Positions 31,211 through 39,097 of a stretch of 64,000 nucleotides of DNA are shown piece after piece. This DNA comes from CAADGU01 sp035444285 (lineage in GTDB: Bacteria; Chloroflexota; Anaerolineae; Promineifilales; Promineifilaceae). The translations under genes were made by a program, and so were the position numbers. Positions within the stretch are counted from its first letter, which is position 1. Each line of letters opens with the position of its first letter. The DNA is taken from contig DAOMOK010000003.1 of NCBI GenBank assembly GCA_035444285.1, forward strand, positions 186,001-250,000, written 5' to 3'. The notes under the pieces are model-generated. The model saw only the letters and a program-made list of their open reading frames with translations, was not told the DNA's origin and searched no databases.

Positions 31211-31971
31211 TACTCCATCACCGGTTCCAGCGCCTCGTGGCCCGACTGCATCCGGTTATCAGCGGCAATAAACTGCCCTTGCAAATGGCCGGTGACCATC
31301 AACACCAACATCATCGCCCCATACATCAGGCCCAAATAAATGAAATAACCTATGCAGGGGATGAAAACCACAATGAGCGCCGGCAGCATCACCAGGCTGA
31401 CGCCCATATACAGGCCAAAAAAGATCAACACTATCAACAGATAGTCGGTGGGTTGGGCGCGTGCCAACCGCCACATCTCGGCAAATTGCAGGCAAGAGCC
31501 AACCGAGCCACGACGGGCGATCTGAATACCAAACATGGGCCAGAACGCATACAACAGCAAACTGTACGGCATGGCGCAGGCAAACATCAGGCCAAACAGA
31601 ACGAAAAATTCAGGCGGCGGTGGGGCGGAGGACGAAGCATACAGTTCAGCCTGACCAGCCGTCAGAACGATCATCCCGGCGCTCAAACAACCAATCAGCA
31701 AAAAGACGGGCAGCATGTAAAGGAAAAAGACAGCGATAAAACGCAGCCCGTCGGCAAACAAACGGCCGAAGTCGTTCCAATCCGGCAGTGGTGATCCCAA
31801 ATCAGATTCGGGCTGCGCGACTGCTGCCGCCACATTCCGGGCTACCTGAATCTGGTAGCCAAAGATGGCAAAATTGGCGATGGGAATCGCGCCGATGACT
31901 GCGCCTAACAACAGTTTCTTCGTCCACTCTTTATCTTCGCTGATGTAGCCAAATGCCTGTCCAATGTCCAT
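31210..31971 (-). CDS. DUF4013-family membrane protein
   Basis: 253 residues with an N-terminal amphipathic start MDIGQAFGYISEDKEWTKKL typical of DUF4013 proteins, followed by several hydrophobic segments (about residues 22-40, 73-105, 120-150, 170-225). Charged loops are short. It sits in the membrane; no function is known for the family. Its stop overlaps the dusB start by one base, so the two are translationally coupled. The SD for its own start is GGAGAACAG. Confidence 0.8.
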   Translation of the reverse strand: MDIGQAFGYISEDKEWTKKLLLGAVIGAIPIANFAIFGYQIQVARNVAAAVAQPESDLGSPLPDWNDFGRLFADGLRFIAVFFLYMLPVFLLIGCLSAGMIVLTAGQAELYASSSAPPPPEFFVLFGLMFACAMPYSLLLYAFWPMFGIQIARRGSVGSCLQFAEMWRLARAQPTDYLLIVLIFFGLYMGVSLVMLPALIVVFIPCIGYFIYLGLMYGAMMLVLMVTGHLQGQFIAADNRMQSGHEALEPVME

Positions 31972-32038
31972 AGCTGTTCTCCTGTTTGGGGAAATGATAC
32001 TTCATTTGGTGGCAAGTGGCAGGTGGCAGGCTGCCACT

Positions 32039-32497
32039 TCATATCTGGTTTGCCACCCACGCCCAAGTGACAACGTTTGCCAACATCATCACGGCCGTGA
32101 CCACCTGATGCGCCACGCCCTCATTTTTGTAAGACAACAGGTATTGTGCCGCAAACGCCCCGGCCCACCCGCCCAAAAATGACAAAAAGTAGAGCGCCCC
32201 ATTCGCCATGCCCGACACTTCTACCGCTGCCGCGCGTTTGCCGTACCCATACACCACAAAACTGAGGGCGCTCACGCCTGCCCAACTGGCAAAAGTCCAA
32301 TTAGCGCGCAGGTTCCCGATCAGAGGCGGCAGCCAATTGTGCAGGGTGGCATACACGGCCGTGCCCCACACCAAGACGCCCACCGCCAACGACCCCCACC
32401 CTAATATCATCGTCCGCCCGGAGGACGGCCGTCCCATAAAGAGAAAAAAGAACGCCAAAATAACCCAGCTTAAACAAAGCGCGGCCCCAACATTCAT
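32039..32497 (-). CDS. Small membrane protein with DUF1294-like region
   Basis: 152 residues, four membrane segments. The second half (LSFVVYGYGKRAA, then YFLSFLGGWAGAFAAQYLLS) follows the 'YxxDKRxA ... LGGWPGALxAQ' pattern of DUF1294 membrane proteins, with KNEGVAHQ in place of the usual HKTRK. The first half is an unassigned pair of membrane segments. A stand-alone role cannot be inferred. It lies between two conserved genes of unknown role in the same direction. Confidence 0.6.
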   Translation of the reverse strand: MNVGAALCLSWVILAFFFLFMGRPSSGRTMILGWGSLAVGVLVWGTAVYATLHNWLPPLIGNLRANWTFASWAGVSALSFVVYGYGKRAAAVEVSGMANGALYFLSFLGGWAGAFAAQYLLSYKNEGVAHQVVTAVMMLANVVTWAWVANQI

Positions 32498-32508
32498 CCA
32501 TTTTCACC

Positions 32509-33204
32509 TTATTTTGCACTGCCCCGATGCCGGGCAGACCAGTGTTTATACAGGTGGGTAAACTGGTCGCCAGAAGCAGACGTCCAGCGCGTGGGGGTAA
32601 TTTTTTCTTCGTCGAGATACTGCTGCTGGCGCTCAGTCAGTTCGGTCAATTCGGCAGTGGTCAACGGCCGTGCCTCCCACTCATCCTGCCGCGGAATCAC
32701 CACCACCCGCGCCAGTTCCATGCCCCGATCCAGAAAAATCTGTACACCGGGCGGCGGCATACGAAACACCAAAAACAACTGGCGGGGGTACCAATCGGTC
32801 TCAATAACGGCCGTTAATGCATCTAATCCCGCCGGTGGGCGCGTGGCCGCTATGATCAGGCTCAAAAAACCAGGCGGCGTTTGTAATGTATACCCACAGC
32901 CAATGCCAAAATGCCCCTGCGCAAAATGAGAAACAATATATGGCTGCTGCGTTTCCCGCGCTAACATCTCCAGATTTTCCACTACCAGCGTGCCATCCAC
33001 TTTTGCCGAAATAGTAATGGGTGTCAGAAAACCATAAAAAAGCGTCCAGCCCATCGTTTGCCCATCTACCCAGGGTTTACAATGATACGGCACGGCATAC
33101 GGGGGATTGGTGCTGCCGCGCTGCTTATCAGCCACCGTCACATGGGGGCGGCTGCGCACCAGATCGGGCAGGTATGGGACGGATTTGGCGAATTTGAGAA
33201 ACAT
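32509..33204 (-). CDS. Conserved hypothetical protein
   Basis: 231 residues, soluble, no signal peptide or membrane segment. The features seen are PYHCKPWVDGQTMGWTLFYG and GYTLQTPPGFLSLIIAAT near the middle, and an acidic helical C-terminus (TELTERQQQYLDEEKI). The pattern is reminiscent of DUF6065-type proteins, but I am not sure. It starts 11 bases downstream of a GATTGGAGATT repeat and precedes the DUF1294-like gene. No function is proposed. Confidence 0.55.
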   Translation of the reverse strand: MFLKFAKSVPYLPDLVRSRPHVTVADKQRGSTNPPYAVPYHCKPWVDGQTMGWTLFYGFLTPITISAKVDGTLVVENLEMLARETQQPYIVSHFAQGHFGIGCGYTLQTPPGFLSLIIAATRPPAGLDALTAVIETDWYPRQLFLVFRMPPPGVQIFLDRGMELARVVVIPRQDEWEARPLTTAELTELTERQQQYLDEEKITPTRWTSASGDQFTHLYKHWSARHRGSAK

Positions 33205-33215
33205 GGAGATGGGGA

Positions 33216-33247
33216 GATTGGAGATTAGAGATAGTCAATCTCCAATC
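33216..33247. repeat. GATTGGAGATT-family inverted repeat
   Basis: GATTGGAGATT (33216-33226) pairs perfectly with AATCTCCAATC (33237-33247) with a 10-base loop. It sits between the triple-DsbA lipoprotein gene (ends 33262, minus) and the hypothetical gene start at 33204. Confidence 0.8.
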
Positions 33248-33261
33248 TCCAATCGCAACTC

Positions 33262-35364
33262 TTATTGATTCTGCACGGCCGTGATTATCTGTTCAAATGC
33301 CTCCATCGGCTGCGCACCGACAAAGATATGGCCGTTGATGAAAAAGGTAGGCGTGCCGCGCACACCAAAAGCAATGCCTTCATTCAAATCAGCTTCCACC
33401 GCCTGCTGATAACGACCACTTTCCAGACATTCCGCAAAGGGGGTCGGCTCCAGCCCTATCTGTCTGGCATAGTTGGTGAAGAGAGTGGCCGCATCCTGAC
33501 GGCCGTTCCATTCATTCTGGTTGGCAAAGAGGGCGTCATGCATTTCCAGGTAGGCATTTTGCTCGCCCGCACAACGCGCCGCTTCCGCCGCCAGCACAGC
33601 CTGTGGATGAATGGAAGTCAGCGGGAAATCCTTAAACACATAACGCACCAGACCGGTATCCACATATTGTTCTTTCAACTGGGGATACGTTTGCGCAAAA
33701 TGGCGGCTGCAAAACGGACATTGATAGTCGGTATATTCCACAATGGTAATGGGCGCATCCGGGCTGCCAATGGCAAAAGCAACATCATCCGTAGGCACAT
33801 CTACCGGGCCAGCCGGGGTCGGCGGCACTTGCTGCTGTTGCTGCTGTGCCTGCTGCGCCGCATAAGCAGCGCGAATGTTGGCTTCCACCTGTGCCGCCAG
33901 TTCACCCTTTTCACCCCAGGTCACAATCTGTTCAAAACTGTCAAAGGGCATGGCCCCGGAAGCCAGATAGCCATTAAAGAAGAAAGAGGGAGTGCTGCGC
34001 ACACCCAGAGCAATCGCCTCTTCGAAGTTGGCCTGCACCAGGTCATCTTGATCGCTGCTGGCATAACAAGTGGCAAAAGTGTCGCCATCCAATCCCAAAT
34101 CGGCAGCAAGCATGGCAAATACGTCACCCGCGCTTTCACCCTGACCACCCCACTGCTCCTGACTGTTGAAAACGGCGTCGTGCATTTCCATAAAAGCATC
34201 TTGTTCACCACCGCAGCGCACCGCTTTGGCCGCAACGCGCGCCTCCGGGTGAATGTCCAGCGGAAAATCTTTGAACACGTAATAGACACGGCCGTTTTCC
34301 ACCATCTCTTGCACAATTTGGGGCAGCGTCTGCGCCGAGTGCTGCTGGCAATAGGGGCATTGGTAATCGGTAAACTCCACAATTTGCACCGGCGCATTGG
34401 GGTCGCCCAGGGCAAACGCAATGTCGTTCGCGCCCAGAGCAATCGCCGCCGGTGTGGGGATGACAATTTCCTGTGGCTGTGCCTGCGGCTGCGCCTCAGC
34501 AATGCTTTCGCCATTTAACAGCGCCGTAATCGCCTGGTTAAACACTTCGGTCGGCTGCGCCCCGATCAAGGCCTGCTCATTCAAGAAAAAGCTGGGCGTG
34601 CTGCTGACGCCGCGTGACTGGCCCAACTGCACATCGGCCTGCACCTGGCTGCTGTAACGATTGCTATTGACGCAGGCAGTAAAATCAGCCTCATCCAGCC
34701 CCAATTCCCCGGCAAATCTGACGAAAGCAGTCGCGGGGTTGCTGATACTCCATTCGCCCACGCGGGCAAATAAGATGTCGTGATATTGCCAATACGCTTC
34801 TGCTCCTTCTTCACCAGCACAGCGGGCGGCGTTAGCAGCGGCAGCCGCCTGGGGATGGATGCTGCTGAGCGGAAAATCATAATAAACCAACATCACCTGC
34901 CCATCCGCAATCTGGTTGGCTACCAGACTAGACATGGTTTGCGCCGCCCAGCGGGCACAAAAAGGGCATTGATAATCAGAAAATTCTTCAATGAGAATGG
35001 GGGCATCAGGGTTGCCTTTGAATGGACGGCCGTCCGCCGTAAAGCCAATCGTGATGCCATTGGCGTCCGTTGTCTGGCTGGCAATTTCGGCAGTATTGGG
35101 CGTGGAAACGGCCGTGTTTGCTACCGGTCGTGTGGGGGTGGGCGCCGGCGTCACCACATCAGCCGCCACCCCTGCGCCAGGCAATGCATCCAGACCGTTC
35201 GTTCCCTGGCTGTTCAGCCATTCTTGTAAATCGGCGCCGGCGGCGGCATTGCCATTGCTGGCAGATGGCTCGGCTGCCGCGCCGCCACAGGCTGCCAGCA
35301 GTATGGTAAATAAAATGAGAATTAACCAGAAAATCGTTTTCCATTGAGGCATTTTTAAGGACAT
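33262..35364 (-). CDS. Lipoprotein with three tandem DsbA-like thioredoxin-fold domains
   Basis: 700 residues; start at 35364 with GGAG 5 bases upstream. The signal peptide ends in LLAACGG (lipobox). Three DsbA/Thioredoxin_4 domains follow, each with a CxxC: C133-P-F-C136 (FSDYQCPFCARW), C336-P-Y-C339 (FTDYQCPYCQQH) and C549-P-F-C552 (YTDYQCPFCSRH). Each continues with a helical insert and GxxSTPSFF or GTPTFFING, the cis-Pro loop. The domains are separated by Gln/Pro-rich linkers. It should oxidise or isomerise disulfides on the outside of the membrane. All active sites look intact. A DsbB/VKOR partner is not in this window. Confidence 0.9.
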   Translation of the reverse strand: MSLKMPQWKTIFWLILILFTILLAACGGAAAEPSASNGNAAAGADLQEWLNSQGTNGLDALPGAGVAADVVTPAPTPTRPVANTAVSTPNTAEIASQTTDANGITIGFTADGRPFKGNPDAPILIEEFSDYQCPFCARWAAQTMSSLVANQIADGQVMLVYYDFPLSSIHPQAAAAANAARCAGEEGAEAYWQYHDILFARVGEWSISNPATAFVRFAGELGLDEADFTACVNSNRYSSQVQADVQLGQSRGVSSTPSFFLNEQALIGAQPTEVFNQAITALLNGESIAEAQPQAQPQEIVIPTPAAIALGANDIAFALGDPNAPVQIVEFTDYQCPYCQQHSAQTLPQIVQEMVENGRVYYVFKDFPLDIHPEARVAAKAVRCGGEQDAFMEMHDAVFNSQEQWGGQGESAGDVFAMLAADLGLDGDTFATCYASSDQDDLVQANFEEAIALGVRSTPSFFFNGYLASGAMPFDSFEQIVTWGEKGELAAQVEANIRAAYAAQQAQQQQQQVPPTPAGPVDVPTDDVAFAIGSPDAPITIVEYTDYQCPFCSRHFAQTYPQLKEQYVDTGLVRYVFKDFPLTSIHPQAVLAAEAARCAGEQNAYLEMHDALFANQNEWNGRQDAATLFTNYARQIGLEPTPFAECLESGRYQQAVEADLNEGIAFGVRGTPTFFINGHIFVGAQPMEAFEQIITAVQNQ

Positions 35365-35439
35365 GGCTACTCCAATTCATTCGTCAGGAGGGTTTATCTG
35401 TGTTAGACTTGCGTGTTTGTTTTAGAGAATACACGGGTC

Positions 35440-36282
35440 ATGATTAACTCGCCTGATATTAAACCAAACCGGCTAAAGTTACCAACGCACACAGGTGCAA
35501 GCTATGGGATTTACTTTTTTTCTTTTTTGTTGCTCATGTTTGTTTTTCTGACTGTTGGGCGGGTTACCGCACAGGCCAATGGCATCACCGCGCCGGCCGC
35601 TGGCGAAACGCTTTCCGGGGTGGTGACGGTTATGGGCACGGCCGTACATCCTGAATATCTGCGCTACGAACTGGCCTTCCTCAACGAGGCCAACCAGTCC
35701 GCCGGCTGGATCGTGTTTGCCGAGGGCAGCCAGCCGGTGACCAACGGCGTCCTGGCGATTTGGGACACAACGATAGGGCAAAATGTGGGCGCGCCGGTAT
35801 TTCCCGACGGCCGTTACCAGTTGCGCCTGCGGGTGGTGAAAACCGATTACAACTACGACGAATACTTCGTCACCAATTTAACAATCAACAACGCCGGGCC
35901 AACGCCCACCCCCACGCCAGACGAGACGGCGCTGGCGGTGACGACTACGGCCGTCAGTCCTGGTGCGCCCGGCAGCACACAACAAACGGAAGGGGGTACG
36001 GCCGTGTTCAGCCCGGCCACGCCGCTGCCTTCGCTGACCCCTTTCCCCACGCCCACCCCGCCGGCCACGCCGCAAAGCCTCACCGGCGGTCTCTTGCCCA
36101 CGGCCACACCCGGCAGCGGCGGCGTCCTGGGGCAACTAGAAACAGTAGATACGGGCCAATTTGGCCGCGCTTTTTGGGGCGGCGTCCGCCTGACGGCCGT
36201 CATTTTTGGTCTGATGGCCGCTTATCTGCTGCTGCGCAGTCTGGGTCGGCGGCTGTGGCGTCGGTTTTGGGTAAACAGGTAA
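35440..36282 (+). CDS. Membrane-anchored extracellular protein with Ig-like domain
   Basis: 280 residues from the ATG at 35440 (a GTG start at 35413 is also possible). A hydrophobic N-terminal segment (GIYFFSFLLLMFVFLTVG) acts as signal, cleaved or retained. An Ig-like fold follows (ITAPAAGETLSGVVTVMGTA then LRYELAFLNEANQSAGW). A Thr/Pro-rich spacer (170-230) and a C-terminal membrane segment (VIFGLMAAYLLLRSLG) with a basic tail end the protein. It is divergent from the triple-DsbA gene and followed by a binding-protein gene. No enzyme motif is seen; surface scaffold or adhesion is only a guess. Confidence 0.65.
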   Translation: MINSPDIKPNRLKLPTHTGASYGIYFFSFLLLMFVFLTVGRVTAQANGITAPAAGETLSGVVTVMGTAVHPEYLRYELAFLNEANQSAGWIVFAEGSQPVTNGVLAIWDTTIGQNVGAPVFPDGRYQLRLRVVKTDYNYDEYFVTNLTINNAGPTPTPTPDETALAVTTTAVSPGAPGSTQQTEGGTAVFSPATPLPSLTPFPTPTPPATPQSLTGGLLPTATPGSGGVLGQLETVDTGQFGRAFWGGVRLTAVIFGLMAAYLLLRSLGRRLWRRFWVNR

Positions 36283-36326
36283 TGGAATAATTTGGTAATC
36301 AGGTCAGTGGGTAATTACCCTCACCT

Positions 36327-38387
36327 ATGGAGGTAAATGCGTTGTACTATAGAGTTTTCTTATTGATGATGGTTTTATGGCTGGCGGCTTGCCGGAGTGA
36401 GGAAAGCGCAGCGACGGCTACCACGGCGCCGACACGTCCGGCAGCAACCAACACGCCCGCCAACCTGAGTGAAAGCAACGCCACAGCGCCCCAAGCGGAG
36501 AATAAACCCGAAACGGCAGAGGCAATGGCAGAGGGAACGGCCGCACCTGCCGCCACCGCTACTCACACACCGGCGCCGCCGACGGCCACGCCGGTACCGG
36601 CCAAAGAGCTAACGGTTTGCACATCAGGCATACCCGCCAGCCTGTATTTATATGGCGATGGTTCATTGGCGGCCACGGCCGTGCGCCATGCCCTGTATGA
36701 CAACCTCTACACCACGCTTGGGTACAGCTACCAGCCGCAAGCCCTGGTGAAATTGCCCAACCTGGCCGATGGCGATGCCGTCATCCAGCCCGTAGATGTT
36801 TTTGAAGGCGACCTGATCGTTAATTCCGCCGGGCGCGTCACCCGCCTGCTGCCCGGCACCCAGCTTGTAAACGCCAACGGTCAGACGATTGTGTACCGCG
36901 CCCCCCGCGAAGGTGACCCACCGCTGCAAATGCAGCAGATGGTGGTGGATTTTACGCTGCATCCGCTGGTCTGGTCTGACGGCACGGCCGTCACCGCCGC
37001 CGATTCTGTCTTCAGCTTTGAACTGGCTGCCGACCTGAACACGCCAGGCGACAAAAGCAAAATCGAGCGCACCGCCAGCTATGAAGCCACCGGCGCGCAA
37101 TCGGTACGCTGGACAGGGCTGCCCGGTTTTCTTGACCCCACCTACTTCACCAATGTCTGGCAGCCACTACCCCGCCAGCAATTGGGCGACCTGAGCGCCG
37201 CCGAACTGCTCACTGCCGACGTGAGTATGCGCCAGCCACTCGGCTACGGCCCCTTCATGCTTGAGGCATGGCCGCCGGGTGAACAAATCATCCTCAGCCG
37301 CAACCCCCATTACTATCGCCAGGACGAAGGCTTTCCAGCCATAGACCGCCTCATCATCCAAACCGTCGTGGATGCCACAACCTGGCCCGCCCTGCTGGCA
37401 AGCGGCGCATGTGATGTTGTCACCAGAGGGCTGGTAGATTTTGGGCAAATTCCCGATCTGTTGGCCGCCGGGCAAACCGGCAACTTGATCCCATACTTCA
37501 CCAATGACCTGATCTTTGAACATATAGATTTTGGCATTAATTCCTGGAATTATGGCGATGACATTTTCCGCGGTCGTCCCGACTGGTTTGAGTTTTTGCC
37601 GGTGCGCCAGGGCATTGCCCACTGCCTGAATCGGCCGCGCATGGTAGACGAACTGTTGTATGGGCAAGGCCAGGTGATGAACGCCTATGTACCAGACGAC
37701 CACCCGCTCTATCCGGCAGACGTCACCCTTTGGCCCTACGATCCTGAAGCGGGCAAAGCCCTGTTGGACGAATTTGGCCTGCTGGACACCGATGGCGATG
37801 GCTACCGTGAATGGGTGGAACGGAATTTGCAGCGCACCATCGTCGCTACTACCACCTTTAGCATCACCCTGAGCACCAACAGCGAAAGCGCCTTCCGGCT
37901 GCGCCTGAACGAACTGGCTCAAGAAGATTTGGCCGCCTGTGGCATTCAGGTCCATCTGGTCAATTATCCGGCCGAAACCTGGTTTGATGATGGCCCATTC
38001 AGCCCGCTGTTTGGCCGCCGTTTTGATCTGGCGACCTTTGCCTGGCGCACCGGCATCACGCCACCCTGCGGCCTGTATCTGTCCACCAATATCACCGGGC
38101 CAGAGGAGCGCGGGTTTGGCGGCTGGAACAATATCAACGCTACCGGCTGGGGTAATGCGGAGTATGACGCAGCCTGCCAGGCCGCCCAAAACGCCATCTA
38201 CGGCACAGAGGAGTACGAAAGCAACCACCAGACCGCCCTGCGCATCTTTGCCGACCGCAAACCCTCACTGCCACTGTTCCAATACATCAAAACGGCCGTC
38301 ACCGCCCCCACCGTCCGCAACTTCCAACCCGACCCCACCCAACCGTCGGAGTTGTGGAATGTGTTTGAATGGGACATTGAAGAATGA
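36327..38387 (+). CDS. Oligopeptide/nickel-type ABC-transporter substrate-binding lipoprotein (SBP_bac_5)
   Basis: 686 residues; lipobox LAAC with Cys22 in the 36327 form. A TTG at 36342 has GGAGG 8 bases upstream and may be the real start. After a Thr/Pro-rich spacer comes the family 5 binding fold: YDNLYTTLGYSYQPQALVKL, LHPLVWSDGTAVTAADSVFS, GYGPFMLEAWPPGEQIILSR, RQGIAHCLNR and DPTQPSELWNVFEW. It should bind peptides or a similar large ligand outside the cell. No permease or ATPase gene is next to it, so it may work with a distant transporter or as a sensor. The downstream gap carries a repeat hairpin. Confidence 0.87.
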   Translation: MEVNALYYRVFLLMMVLWLAACRSEESAATATTAPTRPAATNTPANLSESNATAPQAENKPETAEAMAEGTAAPAATATHTPAPPTATPVPAKELTVCTSGIPASLYLYGDGSLAATAVRHALYDNLYTTLGYSYQPQALVKLPNLADGDAVIQPVDVFEGDLIVNSAGRVTRLLPGTQLVNANGQTIVYRAPREGDPPLQMQQMVVDFTLHPLVWSDGTAVTAADSVFSFELAADLNTPGDKSKIERTASYEATGAQSVRWTGLPGFLDPTYFTNVWQPLPRQQLGDLSAAELLTADVSMRQPLGYGPFMLEAWPPGEQIILSRNPHYYRQDEGFPAIDRLIIQTVVDATTWPALLASGACDVVTRGLVDFGQIPDLLAAGQTGNLIPYFTNDLIFEHIDFGINSWNYGDDIFRGRPDWFEFLPVRQGIAHCLNRPRMVDELLYGQGQVMNAYVPDDHPLYPADVTLWPYDPEAGKALLDEFGLLDTDGDGYREWVERNLQRTIVATTTFSITLSTNSESAFRLRLNELAQEDLAACGIQVHLVNYPAETWFDDGPFSPLFGRRFDLATFAWRTGITPPCGLYLSTNITGPEERGFGGWNNINATGWGNAEYDAACQAAQNAIYGTEEYESNHQTALRIFADRKPSLPLFQYIKTAVTAPTVRNFQPDPTQPSELWNVFEWDIEE

Positions 38388-38425
38388 CCGTAATCCGTGA
38401 CCCGTAATCGAATCACGGATTACGG
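38388..38425. repeat. CGTAATCCGT-family hairpin before pth
   Basis: CCGTAATCCGTG (38388-38399) pairs perfectly with CACGGATTACGG (38414-38425), 12 bp. More GGATTACGG copies continue to 38446. It follows the SBP stop and precedes pth by 27 bases. Confidence 0.8.
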
Positions 38426-38452
38426 ACTACGGATGACGGATTACGAGCTACG

Positions 38453-39037
38453 ATGGAAGACCGCACTCTCATCATCGGCCTGGGTAATCCGGGCAGGCAA
38501 TACCGGGGCAACCGGCACAATATCGGCTTTATGGCTGTAGACCGGTTGGCGGCGGCGCACGGCATACAGAGCAGCAAGGTGCAGAACCAGGCCATTGTGG
38601 GCGACGGCCGTATCGCCGCCAAACCCGTCATCATGGCTAAACCACAAACCTACATGAACCTTAGCGGCGATGCAGTGGCTTCCCTGATGCGGTACTACAA
38701 AATCCCCCAGGCGAACCTGCTGGTCATTTACGACGAACTCGATTTGCCCTTTGGCGCGATTCGCCTGCGCGAAAGCGGCGGCGCAGGTGGGCACAACGGT
38801 ATGAGATCCATCATCGCCCATTTGGGCCAGGATTTTTGCCGGATGCGCCTGGGCATCGGCCGGCCGCCGGGCAAAATGCCACCCCACGCCTACGTGCTGC
38901 AAGACTTCGGTATGGACGACCTGCCCATCCTGAACGAACTGCTAGACACGGCCGTGCGCGCCGCCGAAACATTCATCGCCGAAGGCATACAGGCGGCAAT
39001 GACGAAGTTTAATGGAACGGTGGTCGGTAATCCGTAA
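38453..39037 (+). CDS. pth: Peptidyl-tRNA hydrolase
   Basis: 194 residues, normal size. Motifs: LIIGLGNPGRQYRGNRHNIG (catalytic His22), AKPQTYMNLSG, VIYDELDLPFG and GGAGGHNGMRSI. Pth cleaves peptidyl-tRNA released from stalled ribosomes, in the cytoplasm. The last residues (VVGNP) and stop fall inside a GGTAATCCGTAA repeat, so the 3' end was probably rewritten by a repeat insertion. pth directly precedes mfd, an arrangement found in many bacteria. Confidence 0.95.
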   Translation: MEDRTLIIGLGNPGRQYRGNRHNIGFMAVDRLAAAHGIQSSKVQNQAIVGDGRIAAKPVIMAKPQTYMNLSGDAVASLMRYYKIPQANLLVIYDELDLPFGAIRLRESGGAGGHNGMRSIIAHLGQDFCRMRLGIGRPPGKMPPHAYVLQDFGMDDLPILNELLDTAVRAAETFIAEGIQAAMTKFNGTVVGNP

Positions 39038-39086
39038 CCCGTAATCCGTGAACCGTAATCGGATGACGGGTTACGGATAACGGCTC
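39024..39086. repeat. GGTAATCCGTAA-family repeat at the pth 3' end
   Basis: GGTAATCCGTAACCCGTAAT and following bases (39026-39058) face GACGGGTTACGGATAACGG (39064-39082), forming an imperfect hairpin. The first ten bases supply the last codons and the stop of pth. mfd starts 16 bases later. Confidence 0.75.
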
Positions 39087-39097
39087 ACGAAAAAAAA

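Noticed and set aside
30329..31339. A 336-codon open frame on the plus strand
   Set aside because: It runs opposite to the dihydrouridine synthase gene, whose motifs are beyond doubt; His/Pro-rich composition is typical of a shadow.
33265..34518. A 417-codon open frame on the plus strand
   Set aside because: It is the antisense shadow of the triple-DsbA lipoprotein, which has clear CxxC motifs and a signal peptide on the minus strand.
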